A stretch of 64,000 nucleotides of DNA from Martelella sp. HB161492 (GCF_013184775.1 NZ_JAATVV010000006.1:62001-126000), one strand, 5' to 3'; positions 32,101 through 38,715 are shown, counted from the stretch's first letter. Numbers and translations: made by a program. Notes: a model not told the origin generated them from the sequence alone.

Positions 32101-32581
32101 TCGTGCTGGCACGTTCCAGATTTACGGCGATGTCGGCTATTCAATCGCGATCAGTGATGCCTATCGGATCGAGCCCTTCGTCAATGCGGCCTATGTCTAT
32201 CAGCAGACGGATGGCTTCACCGAGACCGGCGGCATTGCCGCGCTGTCGCATCGTGGCACGGATGATCAGACCGGTTTCACGACGCTCGGCATCCGCACGG
32301 CCCATGCCGTCGCGTTGGGGGCAAAGGCGGTTGAACTGACTGGCGAACTGGGATGGCGGCATGCCTATGGTGACATCAATGCAGCCAAGGAGGTCTATTT
32401 CTCGGGCGGCGATGTGTTCAGCATCTACGGCACGCCACTGGCAAAGGACCAAGCCGTTGTCAGCCTCGGCATTGCCTCCGAACTAAAAGATAATCTCAGC
32501 ATCGGGCTGAATTATACCGGCCTGTTCGGCGGGGGCTATCAGAGTCAGAATGTCGGGGCGAAGCTCAATCTGCGCTTCTGA
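20135..32581 (+). CDS. Very large modular autotransporter (about 4,148 residues), seven YWN/PATR units
   Basis: I prefer the ATG at 20135 over 20099: it has GGTGG/GGCAGG just upstream, a promoter-like TATAAT at 20088 would make the earlier ATG leaderless, and MISIDIK matches the paralogue's N-terminus. The signal peptide ends near GPARAQ-DL. The passenger is seven head-to-tail units. Their caps begin at nucleotides 20302, 21778, 23180, 24572, 26033, 28004 and 30029 (YWN or TWN), and the units are 465-675 residues long. Each has the cap (GG.GTW, NW.DS, AW, AIF, GTV.VDS, GY), a PATR solenoid (GAGTLVLSAANSYSGGTQ type) and a closing LYGT...L.AG.Y.LI.YT strand pair. An autochaperone-like segment and a barrel ending in LNLRF follow. 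I see no cysteine in the mature passenger. The expected product is a very long surface fibre, probably for adhesion or biofilm. Confidence 0.93.
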   Translation: MISIDIKRRGGAETDLRNHPNARRTLSRLLSGTACASALLLGMNGLGNGPARAQDLYWNAGATTSGVLAGGDGTWTTTGAEWTTAPSYLLPNIGWTNGDTAYFSGSGGTVTVDSSAAAITVGGLSVDGTVTYDIIADPGAATNAATTLTFVSGGGGPVGIDVANGAVLNISANLGDGGAGLGFNLTGGGELVLGGHNTLSGDSTVSSGTLQLDSDDALSASTKLTMMDGTIIKFGNANALAAELVIDSGDVTLEGKTPAASSIKLSSGLSGSGNLLVTVGGNGSGPNAGWVDIGPFTLTGDLTLDKNTSTGYGSVVRLNELGGGMSNNVILKNNSVLVINQTGNTVTSFKGVLTDDGSSNSFEIWSDVSFLGTGSGFSGDTHVNPSITLTMGASTLLGGTASVQGMLAMGSSSAFAGSVTIASSGTVMGDPGNSVADLGTAAGSELHLQAGGSLGIKAGATGNATAPLRSVGLTIESGAAITLDSGATTLDEGLTYKLLHYTGALTGDENDFTVFTLTNAVYGVTARAQIDNAAQVVEAVTYSVLDKQYWNATGSGALAGGDGTWSTGISAWSADETGVGALASWSNSNGYAYFEGTTAGTVTLDSAAAVALTGASFSLGYTIADDGTGNSTLSLETAPNGPAAIQGTTPFDVAAGTTATIGAILANGTTSTSISKTGQGTLALSATNTFSGSINIVEGTLSIAAEANLGSIVGYAERHINLIGGTLEATTQLTLESTDFELFITDGMLAGDDLTGGLTVKAALNSGTTATAMLSTSGYVILAAPQTLNFTPFDFTVVSGTLQLGDGNYATTIYGADYTVQSGARLLSVNATNSNHATELNGKLVSTDSTATFEVTSNPIIYQADGSTFTGQTKIHSGGTLNVSGGSLAGSVLVDSQGTLEGSVAYGTVSVGADMTFNSGATLYVTLNTSANAAAIFATGALTLNGGVIKVASGGNALTAGQYTLIQYSGALTGDASSLSIDSSIVLGAGLHATIAENAATGEIYLNVLTAVAQQYWNGAAGGTGAIVGGSGIWDRTTSDWSPDSSGNTLEPWANAGTVAIFSQNAGTVTVDSTSGPVSFAGMTFRDHDYAIVASGANDALSLAGSTVVFDVAAGLTAVVDVPLKGATASISKTGDGKLQLGGTNTFKGVTISAGTLAISSDDNLGDTSGSVTLDGGTLSVVASQTVVTARDIKLTASNGTLNADSGATLEIDGTISDAVTATPGSLTVTGAGVVKVTSNTSSYTGTTTIDGGGTLRLAASGSNASLPGSITINTGTLAIDQLATGFTMTFALTGGADANLSIEGGRTYISQDYSSFTGTTTVSGHLLLLNPGAKLGGSVTVAGDLAGPASGVAYLTGSVTIQSGGEISSSNPATINVADTLTLQAGSYINVNIPAANDPAQIATDTLVLQGSTLYVNPNGLAAGTYHLISYTDGKLTGGSSDISTSQIHVANGLTPSIVVNAGYIDLVVAASPTVATLYWNANGTVSGGTGGGGSDLWTASATTQDWADSAATPYAWSSNDIAIFDGTAGTVSVDSTAGDVEVAGMHFRVDGYIIADNGNAGNVLTLEPTGGGSSQIEVVNAGQTATIDVQLSGATGLSKIGAGKLVLGSTANDYTGGTFVTAGIVSVSGDGNLGAAATAVTLDGGTLEATNTITIARPLHLGAGSGTIDVDPTFTLTLSDLVDDAVAHTAGALVKVDGGTLVLANASNSYSGGTTVSGGTVSVGADTSLGETSGGITLDGGALAASASFSTGRDFTFGAGGATIEVTAAISTLTATGNWSGAGPLTKTGSGVLYLSGTGFSYGGATTVSAGILQLAGTVTASDITVANGAILASSGTNATINSTVTIADGGQLNADSTAVLDIDTLVLTAGAPGSTLNLDVATANAASLLTVNNLTLYGTVKVSPASSLAAGQYNLISYTTLDNGSYLSLNLLAIPTLDSGLSASLGQSGNQIYLDVIRVATTLYWNGTTETGTIINGGSGTWETGGGSNWMDSAANTPAAWVDGDVAIFSVSPTAMATVSVSGTVVVSGLEFDVDGYTLTGMSGDKLTLLSLGTTGSVQFNNNFLSANATTIDVQLDGNSDIAFTGSSDFVLGNAGNSFVGDVTVSGLVTLHISADGNLGATGNSVTLDGTGLLFDGLTSFTHDIRLTASGGELGTEIATADVTVSSMITGSGSLTVDSAGGAIALSGDNSYGGGTLLKEGTLAISDDTNLGDPSGGITIYQSGNTVLHITGAVTSARGVTLAGADAIIEVDANQTFALSGMVSEISATGSLTKTGGGIFVLSNTGNSYSGGTTIEDGQLSIASDGVLGANNGSVTLAGGALAVTGTVSSARSFAVNATGSQIALVSASDKLTLSGTITGSNDLDLTGAGTLQITADNSASYTGKISVAAGLLRFGDGTNDGDVGGAIDVSGSATVNFNNKAALTFAQTISGDGQLTKSNTGTLILSAANSYSGTLSINAGDFQLSGNWAGDVNVNNGASFISKTSGGIASGTITIADGATLAADHSAVLTVDTLVLTPGTTGSVFSANVSGPAAAAVVVASTVTLEGEVVVKTGPTGTGTLGAGSYNLLTYTTLAAGSYDMMTYGTINHSAALTPTLAVTTSGSTSTLVLELAVSTTLLTWNGSTVTGTAIDGGTGTWSNDAAKTNWMATSPTNTAVAWSNGETAVFSATPGGDPAPTVSIDNSSGAVTAAGLQFAIGGYTLKGSTPSDTLTLVGASGFVAEVTDTSFTATLDVVLDGTSNFKKTGPGRLVLSGSNLFTGTVSIAAGTLSVSADDNFGNLANAINLGAATLDITSSFMSARNIKLADASATISIANSSDTLTANGVFSGSGDLNLTGAGRLVLTNNANSYTGDTIVSGGAVLAIADDAVLGATAHLTLDNATLEVNSAGAISRDTTLGAGNGKIETALSGGTITLNGAIHGSGALTLESTGLTFMLTNTNTYTGGTIVNAGTVVSIAQDENLGNASGALSLYDQATLVTTGSFNATRAIILGGTDATISVAASTSVLLGGTISGSSLLHKTGDGTLTLSSASNSYAGGTRIEGGILAVGADASLGAPSGKVSLSGGVLQTTASFSSSRDVDIDSTGGSISVNTGTTLALAGLLTDSTATAGVLTKSGDGTLLISGSSNTFSGATTIAAGMLKLSGTLAGDISVRSGATLQNGTTGGSAGGTVSVADGGTLSASYAAPMTFGNLVLSARTGSTPGSTYIAELNTTSDPAPVTTTDLSLYGTIEPTSMQTLDAGNYKLIAYTNLTAGALSDVLLASLAPLASGTVAQLSLVGSDLVLQVVTSTDMLYWNGTQTAGTGIVGGDGVWTGDARTNWTDSAGASNLAWSDGATAIFSTMPSTTPSPVITVDSTYAILVGGFKFAVDGYAVTGNTSSDKLTLSAPAGSSFVTVEVTQATDTATLDITLSGTSGLAKSGAGTLVLSAANSYSGGTQISAGTLSISSDSNLGASAGGISISSATLQISGTFATTRGVTLGTLGGTIAVVGDTDTVTMKGQIAGSGALTKTGLGTLVVTADNSYSGGTTVSSGTLQIGDGSTAGSVSGAIVLESDGTLSLMRSDSFDFDNGLSGTGRLAQAGSGTTRMTADNTGFSGTSRVLAGSLEIAANAALGGNIYAVGGLLQGYGILGNVGVLSGGSITAGTTSDMATLSMASLSFSDGASYVVNLDSSGSSDLLSASGAVTISGGSVVMSATGSTFTNGQQFTIISTTDAVTTEDGNNDGNAGFDAVTSDLAYLQATLDYTATSVILTLNLQEDTGFDLPGMSPNNRATARGIYSLGEDNPLYQIVQSLPADEVDDALAQLSGDTYTSIGNAMIANSYYVRDAISKRVRNAFGGITTGEDATTVSNYAAAPEVAAPFSQFGEENSGIAVWLDGYGSWSDMKGSNGAASMTSSVGGFFIGSDFAAFDRMRFGALAGYGSANFSVDDRNASGGSDDFTLGAYGGGEWGAIGVDFGMAYTWHDVSAKRHVSFTGLSEDLAGSYRAGTFQIYGDVGYSIAISDAYRIEPFVNAAYVYQQTDGFTETGGIAALSHRGTDDQTGFTTLGIRTAHAVALGAKAVELTGELGWRHAYGDINAAKEVYFSGGDVFSIYGTPLAKDQAVVSLGIASELKDNLSIGLNYTGLFGGGYQSQNVGAKLNLRF

Positions 32582-32927
32582 GTTGATGCGGGGCCGGGTT
32601 GCAAATCGCGGCGGCTGACCGGCATTTCGGTCAGCCATGCCGCCAATGGCTTTGGGTTGACGCCGTTTCTGCGGCAGGCTCATGGCGGATATCGGCATGA
32701 TCGCGGGTCCCGGCGGGTTTGCGATGGCGCGCCGCCGCCGGGCCACGGGGGCGTCACGACAGATCGGCTGCGCCCTTCAGCTATCCAAAGGCCGCGAAAT
32801 CCCTCGTCCTCCTTATCATGTAATACGACCTGAATCGCGATTTGAGACGTTCAGGATCGCGTTCCGGGGCGCGCGCCGGTCAGCGTCGGGCAACTTCTTG
32901 GTCACTCCACAGCCAAGAGGAACTGCC
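32582..32927. other. Intergenic region after the giant autotransporter
   Basis: About 350 bases. Apart from the hairpin near its left end and the AAGAGGA ribosome site of the next gene at its right end, I see no gene or repeat. Open frames running through it lack ribosome sites. Confidence 0.5.
32613..32636 (+). terminator. Terminator hairpin of the giant autotransporter gene
   Basis: GGCTGACCG (32613-32621) pairs perfectly with CGGTCAGCC (32628-32636) around GCATTT, 32 bases after the stop codon. No T-run follows. Confidence 0.65.
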
Positions 32928-33989
32928 ATGACACCGAGAACGAAAACCGCAGCGATCCTTCTCGCCGCGATCAGTTTGATTCTGACCGGGCTTCACGCTG
33001 CCTCCGCCAGCGATTTGGCCGGCATGCGGCAGATCACGGCCTTTTCGAAAGAACGCGACAGCGATCTCGCCGTGACCGTCTGGTATCCGGCGGATCCGGG
33101 CGGCACGCCCGTCACACCGGGTGAAAATGCATTTTTCATGGGCACAGATGCCATGCTCGATGCTCCGGTCTCCCCCGGAAAATATCCACTGATCCTGCTA
33201 TCGCATGGTGCCGGGCTGGGCGGAACCCCGCAAGCCATGAGCTGGATTGCCACGCCATTGGCGCAGCACGGCTTTATCGTGGCTGCCCCCACTCATCCCG
33301 GAAACACCGGAGCGAACAGATCAGCAGCAGAAACGATGAAACTCTGGCTGCGGCCTGCAGATATCAGTGCCACGCTGGATGCCCTGAAGCAATCGGCGCT
33401 TTTCGCCCGCCACCTCGACCCCGGGAAGGTCGGCGCTCTCGGCCTGTCGATGGGCGGCAGCACAGTTCTGGAACTGGCCGGCGCGCGCATCGATCCAGCC
33501 CGACTGGCTGGTTATTGTGACACCGACGCACGCAATCCTTCCCTTTGTGAATGGGTCAGGCTGAGCGGCCTTGATCTTCACGCCATGGACATGCATCTGG
33601 CGGGCCGCAGCAACCGCGACGGGCGGATCAAATTCGCGATGGCGATTGATCCAGTGCCGGTGGATGTGTTTCAGATGGACAGCTTTTCAACGATCACAAT
33701 CCCCGTCGACATCGTGAACCTCGGCAAACCAGCGACAATTCCCCGGACCGCGCTGGCCTCCGGCATCGCCAAAGCCATACCGGACGCCACCTATGCAACG
33801 ATAGAGGATGCGACCCACTACAGCATGTTTGGTGTGTGCAAACCGGATGCGGCAGAACGCGCGGCTGCCGAAGAAATCGACGAGCCCATCTGCTCGGACG
33901 GCGGGGCGCTGTCGCGCGTCGACATCCATCGCCAGCTCACAGCAATGGCCCGCACGGCATTTGATCGGGCGCTGAAGCCCGGGCCGTGA
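32928..33989 (+). CDS. Secreted alpha/beta hydrolase (dienelactone-hydrolase-like)
   Basis: 353 residues from the ATG at 32928, preceded by AAGAGGA at good spacing; the longer upstream frame is ignored. A signal peptide ends near residue 28 (LTGLHAASA-SD). The alpha/beta-hydrolase core is clear: VWYPADPGGTP, the oxyanion-loop strand PLILLSHGAGLGG, the nucleophile elbow GLSMGGS, and a late DATHYSMF motif whose His is the likely catalytic base. The family (predicted dienelactone hydrolases and platelet-activating-factor-acetylhydrolase-like lipases) hydrolyses esters. The physiological substrate cannot be read from sequence. Extra cysteines (GYC, SLC, GVC, PIC) may form disulfides in the periplasm. 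The gene is monocistronic, facing the soe operon. Confidence 0.85.
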   Translation: MTPRTKTAAILLAAISLILTGLHAASASDLAGMRQITAFSKERDSDLAVTVWYPADPGGTPVTPGENAFFMGTDAMLDAPVSPGKYPLILLSHGAGLGGTPQAMSWIATPLAQHGFIVAAPTHPGNTGANRSAAETMKLWLRPADISATLDALKQSALFARHLDPGKVGALGLSMGGSTVLELAGARIDPARLAGYCDTDARNPSLCEWVRLSGLDLHAMDMHLAGRSNRDGRIKFAMAIDPVPVDVFQMDSFSTITIPVDIVNLGKPATIPRTALASGIAKAIPDATYATIEDATHYSMFGVCKPDAAERAAAEEIDEPICSDGGALSRVDIHRQLTAMARTAFDRALKPGP

Positions 33990-34045
33990 TGGACTGGCAG
34001 GAAGAACGGAGGCAGTCGCGCGCAAGGTCATCGGGCAATGGCCGG

Positions 34046-34066
34046 CCGGCCGCGCGGGGCGGCCGG
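34046..34066. terminator. Hairpin between the convergent hydrolase gene and soe operon
   Basis: CCGGCCGC and GCGGCCGG form a perfect 8-base stem with a 5-base loop, midway between stop codons at 33989 and 34103. It probably ends transcription from both sides. Confidence 0.55.
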
Positions 34067-34102
34067 TACCAGGCCGCCGCCTCTCAAGCCGCGGCAGGAG
34101 CG

Positions 34103-35038
34103 TCAGAAGCCGTAATAGAGCGTCACTGTGTGCCTTGCCTCGGCGAAGAACAGCCAGCGTTCAACCAGCATGCCGGCAAGCTGAAGGGGAACGGCAGCGA
34201 CTGCAAAAGTCATCGCCGGCAGTCCGGGCAGCAACAGTGACAGGAGAAGCAGAACCGCAGGCACGGCGAAAGCCAGAAGCTGGGCGATCCAACGCAGCCT
34301 GACGGAATGCTTGCGGGCGACGCGGTAGCCCATTTCCTTCAGCAGATAGTTCTCTTCGCTGTGCGGCGCCTGCACCTGACGGATATTTCCCGCGCCAAGG
34401 CCGAGCGCCTGGCTGGCGGTGGGGCGCCCCCTGCCGCTGTCGCGGTAAGCCCAGAAGCCGCGCTTGATCCCCCATCCCGCAAGCGCCAGGATCACCGCCA
34501 GCACGGTGACCAGCCGGCTTTGCGGGCCGAAGACATAAAGCAGCGCATTCAGGAGCGTCACCCCGGTCATCGCCGCAAAGACGAGATAGGAGGGCATGGT
34601 CCAGGGGCCATGCCATTCGGCGATCGGCTTGAGCGAGCCATAGATCATGGCCGTCATGCATACCGTGACGACGGCGCCAAGGGCCGCCAGCCCGCCTGCA
34701 AGCGCGGTCAACCCGCCGTCTTGTTGTAAAATGACCCAGCAGAAGGCCAGTGCAAGAGCCGGGACATAGGTGACAACCGAGGAAACCCCTTCGCGCGAGA
34801 GCCAGGAGGATCGCCACTGGCTGAAGGCACGCCAGGCCCGTTCGGGATGGCCAAGATGGGCGCTTGAGGACAAGAGCCCCGCGGAAATCAGGCCGAGCGA
34901 GAGGCCGAAACCGAAAAAGCCGAGCCAGGGGTCCGGCGGCAACAGGCCGAAGGCCGCAGCAAGGCCAAGCGCGAACAGCAGGCCGTAGCCCGCACCCGAT
35001 GCGGTGGTGAAGAAGATGACGGAAAAGGCGGGATGCAT
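34103..35038 (-). CDS. soeC: Membrane anchor subunit of a molybdenum oxidoreductase, probable SoeC
   Basis: 311 residues of the DmsC/NrfD-like anchor family, with about eight hydrophobic segments from the very N-terminus (FSVIFFTTASGAGYGLLFALGLA) to the last (FAVAAVPLQLAGMLVERWLFF). Conserved family traits include SSSAHLGHPERAWRAFSQWRSSWLSREG after the second helix. In SoeABC the anchor passes sulfite electrons to the quinone pool. The gene starts 6 bases after the stop of the iron-sulfur subunit gene, so all three subunits are made together. Anchors alone do not tell the substrate; the assignment rests on the catalytic subunit. Confidence 0.8.
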   Translation of the reverse strand: MHPAFSVIFFTTASGAGYGLLFALGLAAAFGLLPPDPWLGFFGFGLSLGLISAGLLSSSAHLGHPERAWRAFSQWRSSWLSREGVSSVVTYVPALALAFCWVILQQDGGLTALAGGLAALGAVVTVCMTAMIYGSLKPIAEWHGPWTMPSYLVFAAMTGVTLLNALLYVFGPQSRLVTVLAVILALAGWGIKRGFWAYRDSGRGRPTASQALGLGAGNIRQVQAPHSEENYLLKEMGYRVARKHSVRLRWIAQLLAFAVPAVLLLLSLLLPGLPAMTFAVAAVPLQLAGMLVERWLFFAEARHTVTLYYGF

Positions 35039-35044
35039 TGGCGT

Positions 35045-35779
35045 CTACCTCGAAAGCATGCGGTCGACCCAGCCGAGAAAGCCGCCTTCGGGCGCGGCAT
35101 CTTCAAGCGGGGCAACATCGTTGGCCGTTGTTCCATCGCGGCGCGGGCGCGGCGGCAGGTAGCGGTTGGAGGGCTTGTAGCCAAGCTCCGGCATCAGGGC
35201 GACGCCGCCGCGTTCTTCCAAAAGCTTCGAGATCGGCGATTCCGGATCGCTGAAATCGCCGAAATGGCGCGCCCCGGTGGGACAGGCGGCGACACAGGCG
35301 GGAACGCGGTCTTCCTCGGCGAGATTTTCGTTGTAGATCCGGTCGACGCAGAGCGTGCACTTCTTCATCACGCCGACATCGACATCGAACTCCCGCGCGC
35401 CATAGGGACAGGCCCAGGAACAGAGCTTGCAGCCGATGCACTTGTCCTCATTGACCAGCACGATACCATCCGAGGCCCGCTTGTATGAGGCCCCGGTCGG
35501 ACAGACGGTCACGCAGGCTGGCGTTTCGCAATGCAGGCATGAGCGGGGAAAATGGATCGTTGCGCCGCCCGTCGGCGTGTCCTGCTCATAGGTGTGGACC
35601 CGGTTGAAGAAAACCCCGTCCACCTTGTCGGTATAGGGTTTCAGATCGGTGAGCGGCGCCATATGCCCGCCCGTGTTCCACTCCTTGCAGGAGGTGACGC
35701 AGGCATTGCAGCCGACACAGGTATCAAGGTCGATGGCAAGCCCAAGCTGACGCTCGGTCTTTTCGGGAAGACAGGTCAT
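35045..35779 (-). CDS. soeB: Iron-sulfur electron-transfer subunit, probable SoeB
   Basis: The 244-residue protein starts at an ATG that overlaps the catalytic-subunit stop in an ATGA arrangement. Four cysteine groups typical of DmsB-type ferredoxins are visible: CVGCNACVTSCKEW (Cys21, 24, 27, 31), CLHCETPACVTVCPTG, CIGCKLCSWACPYG and CTLC...CVAACPTGA. They can hold four cubane clusters that carry electrons from the molybdenum site to the membrane anchor. There is no signal peptide, matching a cytoplasm-facing enzyme. The C-terminal 40 residues (LPPRPRRDGTT...GFLGWVDRMLSR) are a less conserved tail. Confidence 0.85.
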   Translation of the reverse strand: MTCLPEKTERQLGLAIDLDTCVGCNACVTSCKEWNTGGHMAPLTDLKPYTDKVDGVFFNRVHTYEQDTPTGGATIHFPRSCLHCETPACVTVCPTGASYKRASDGIVLVNEDKCIGCKLCSWACPYGAREFDVDVGVMKKCTLCVDRIYNENLAEEDRVPACVAACPTGARHFGDFSDPESPISKLLEERGGVALMPELGYKPSNRYLPPRPRRDGTTANDVAPLEDAAPEGGFLGWVDRMLSR

Positions 35780-38715
35780 GTTTTGCGCCCCCTTGTTTTG
35801 TGGCCCGGCTTGAACTCCGCGCCGTAGGTGAGCTTGTCGGGACCATCGGCAAGGCCGGGCGGCAATCCGACCGGCGGTTCCATCGGCGCGGTCGTGCCAG
35901 CTTCCTCGGGCGTGCATTTGCGCAGCCGCACCCTGAGATCGAACCAGGCGGCCTGTCCGGTCACCGGGTCGGAATTGGAGAAGCGGCGGCCCCTTGCATC
36001 CGGCGGCAGCAATTCGGTGATGGCATGGTTGAGCAGAAAGCCGCGGTTCGATTCCCCCGCATCGGCATGCAGACCCCAGGTCCGGCGGCGCTTGCCGATG
36101 GCATTCCAGGTCCAGACCGTCTGCGGGTTCACCCCGTCGACCAGCGTGATCTGGCCACGCACCTGCCCATGCGGGCTTTCGATCCAGACCCAGTCATCAT
36201 CGACAAGGTTCAGGCTGGCGGCGAGATCGCGATGCACGAACAGCTTGTTCTGGTTCATGACCTGCCTGAGCCAGGCATTCTGCGAGCCCCAGGAATGGTA
36301 CATGAACATCGGCCGCTGCGTCAGCGCGTGAATGGGATAGTCATCCTTCGCGATCACCGTCTCTTCCAGCGGCTCGGACCAGAATGGCAGCGGATCGAAA
36401 TGGGTGGCGACCCGTTCGCGTTCGTCCTCGGGCGGCTGGACGGGTCCGTGACCCTGAGCTGCAAGGCGGAAGCGCTGCAGCGGTTCGCAATAGATCTGGA
36501 AGATGATCGGCTCGGCTTTCGCCAGGAAGCCGAAATGAACGGCGGTCTCCAGATAGGTTCTGTTGGCCATCTTGTAGAAGCGCTCTTCCGGTTTGAATTC
36601 GTGATGCCAGAAGCCGCCATGTTCGATATAGCGCTCGAGCTGGTTTTCGTTCGGGGCGCCACGGCCTTCCAGATCGCCATTCTCGCCGCGCCAGCCGGCA
36701 AGCGGACCAATGCCGGGGCTGCGTTCATGGTGGACGATGTAGTCCGCGAAATCGCGGTATCTAGCGCTTCCGTCCTCGTTGACGAAGCCGGGCAGGCCAA
36801 GCCGTGCCCCGAGATCGATCAGCACCGACTGGAAGCCGCGCACATCGCGGTCGGGTTCGACGACGGGATGGCGGATCGCATCGCCCGGACCATCGGCATG
36901 GCTGATCGGCCGGTCGAGCAGGCTGATGCAGTCGTGGCGTTCCAGATAGGTCGTGTCCGGCAGGATCAGATCGGCATAGGACACCGTCTCGGAATGATAG
37001 GCATCCGCATAGATGATGAACGGTATCCTGTAATCGCCGTTCTCGTCCTTGGCAGTCAGCATCCGCGTCGTCTCGGACGTGTTCATCGACGAGTTCCATG
37101 CCAGATTCGACATGAAGAGAAACAGTGTGTCGATCGGATAGGGATCGCCGTCATGGGCATTGCGGATGATCATGTGCATCAGGCCATGGGCGGCGAACGG
37201 CGCCTGCCAGGAATAGGCCTTGTCGATGCGGATCGGCGTGCCGTCCGTGTCGACAAGGAGATCCGACGGATCGGTGACAAAGCCCAGCGGCCCGCCGGAA
37301 AGCGGCGTGTCCGGCCTGCCGCCATCCTTGCCCGCTGGCTTGTTTGGCGGCGGAACGGGCTTGGGATAGGGCGGCTTGTAGCGAAATCCGCCGGGCACAT
37401 CGACGGTTCCGAGCAGAACCTGAAGCAGGTGAATGGCGCGACAGGTGTGAAAACCGTTGGAATGGGCCGAAATGCCGCGCATCGCATGCATGGAGACGGG
37501 CCGGCCCTTCATCGTCTCGTGTTTGCGTCCCGCCCAGTCGGTCCAGGCGATCGGTAGTTCGATTTCCTCCTCGAAAGCCACATGCGCCAGCTCGGCTGCA
37601 ATCCGGCGGATGGTTTCAGCGGGCACCCCGCAGGCTTCCGCCACCGTTTCCGGCGCGTAGTCTTTCGACAGGTAACGTTCGGCGAGAATATGGAAGGCCG
37701 GGCTGACCGTGCGGCCAAGCGCCTCGAACGTGCCGCTCATCGCCGGGGCGATTTCTGGGTCGCTCGAGCGGACGGCGTTACGTTTTTCCCGGTCAAAGCT
37801 CAGGATGTTGCCGTCGCCGTCGCGCAGGAACAGGCCATTATCGGCCGCACCGTCTTCGCGGATGACCAGCTGGTGCAGATTGGTGTAGCGGATCAGGTAA
37901 TCGAGATCGACCTTGCCCGCGCGCAGCAGTTCATGCACCAGCGCCAGCACGAAAAGCCCGTCCGTGCCCGGACGGATGCCGACCCATTCGTCGGCGATTG
38001 CGTTGTAGCCCGTGCGGCAGGGATTGACCCCCACCACCTTGGCCCCATGCGCCTTCAGCTTGCCGAGGCCGATCTTGATCGGATTGGAATCGTGATCCTC
38101 GGCGACACCGAACAGCATGAAATATTTCGACCGCTCCCAGTCGGGCTCGCCGAATTCCCAGAACGCGCCGCCGATGGAATAAAGGCCCGCTGCGGCCATG
38201 TTGACCGAACAGAAACCGCCATGGGCCGCATAGTTCGGCGTGCCGAACTGCGTCGCCCACCAGCCGGTCAGCGATTGCGCCTGATCGCGGCCGGTGAAGA
38301 AGGCGAGTTTTTTCGGATCGGTCGCCCGAATATGGGCCATGCGGGTGGCGGCGATATCAAGCGCTTCGTCCCACTCGATCTCGCGATATTCGCCCTTGCC
38401 GCGCGGGCCGGTGCGCAAGAGCGGCTTGCGCAGCCGCGCCGGGCTGTAATGCTGCATGATGCCGGCACTGCCCTTGCCGCACAGGACACCGCGATTGACC
38501 GGATGGTCCTTGTTGCCGTTGATATAGCGAACCTTGCCGTCGCGGATATGCACATCGATGCCGCAGCGGCAGGCGCACATATAGCAGGTGGTCTTCGCGA
38601 CATGATCCCCGATCCTTGGTGAGGTTTCGACACCGTCGCCTTCGTTCGGCGCCGGGCTGTCAAACAGGGCTTGTTGCGAGGGCGCAGAATTTGCGCCGCG
38701 ATCATGTCTGGCCAT
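35776..38715 (-). CDS. soeA: Molybdopterin oxidoreductase catalytic subunit, probable sulfite dehydrogenase SoeA
   Basis: 979 residues with a good ribosome site (AAAGGA, 7 bases). The N-terminus has no twin-arginine signal, so the enzyme stays in the cytoplasm. A [4Fe-4S] motif is seen at Cys44, Cys47, Cys51 and Cys79 (CYMCACRCG ... GVLCGKG), followed by molybdopterin-binding segments (FFTGRDQAQS, GGFCSVNMA, FGVAEDHDSNP, VNPCRTGYNAIADEW). The C-terminal molydop-binding domain contains LTQRPMFMYHSWGSQNAWLRQ. This combination, with a DmsB-like and a DmsC-like partner and no Tat signal, is what I recall for SoeA, the sulfite-oxidising enzyme known from Allochromatium vinosum and present in many alphaproteobacteria. 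Alternatives are another DMSO-reductase-family activity such as polysulfide or thiosulfate conversion. Confidence 0.82.
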   Translation of the reverse strand: MARHDRGANSAPSQQALFDSPAPNEGDGVETSPRIGDHVAKTTCYMCACRCGIDVHIRDGKVRYINGNKDHPVNRGVLCGKGSAGIMQHYSPARLRKPLLRTGPRGKGEYREIEWDEALDIAATRMAHIRATDPKKLAFFTGRDQAQSLTGWWATQFGTPNYAAHGGFCSVNMAAAGLYSIGGAFWEFGEPDWERSKYFMLFGVAEDHDSNPIKIGLGKLKAHGAKVVGVNPCRTGYNAIADEWVGIRPGTDGLFVLALVHELLRAGKVDLDYLIRYTNLHQLVIREDGAADNGLFLRDGDGNILSFDREKRNAVRSSDPEIAPAMSGTFEALGRTVSPAFHILAERYLSKDYAPETVAEACGVPAETIRRIAAELAHVAFEEEIELPIAWTDWAGRKHETMKGRPVSMHAMRGISAHSNGFHTCRAIHLLQVLLGTVDVPGGFRYKPPYPKPVPPPNKPAGKDGGRPDTPLSGGPLGFVTDPSDLLVDTDGTPIRIDKAYSWQAPFAAHGLMHMIIRNAHDGDPYPIDTLFLFMSNLAWNSSMNTSETTRMLTAKDENGDYRIPFIIYADAYHSETVSYADLILPDTTYLERHDCISLLDRPISHADGPGDAIRHPVVEPDRDVRGFQSVLIDLGARLGLPGFVNEDGSARYRDFADYIVHHERSPGIGPLAGWRGENGDLEGRGAPNENQLERYIEHGGFWHHEFKPEERFYKMANRTYLETAVHFGFLAKAEPIIFQIYCEPLQRFRLAAQGHGPVQPPEDERERVATHFDPLPFWSEPLEETVIAKDDYPIHALTQRPMFMYHSWGSQNAWLRQVMNQNKLFVHRDLAASLNLVDDDWVWIESPHGQVRGQITLVDGVNPQTVWTWNAIGKRRRTWGLHADAGESNRGFLLNHAITELLPPDARGRRFSNSDPVTGQAAWFDLRVRLRKCTPEEAGTTAPMEPPVGLPPGLADGPDKLTYGAEFKPGHKTRGRKT

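Noticed and set aside
35800-38622. Long plus-strand frames (585 and 346 codons) opposite the molybdenum oxidoreductase
   Set aside because: They are antisense shadows in GC-rich DNA; the minus-strand protein has complete iron-sulfur and molybdopterin motifs.
34103-38715. Formate dehydrogenase or periplasmic DMSO reductase
   Set aside because: The catalytic subunit lacks a Tat signal, and its motifs and partners fit SoeABC better, although another sulfur substrate cannot be excluded.
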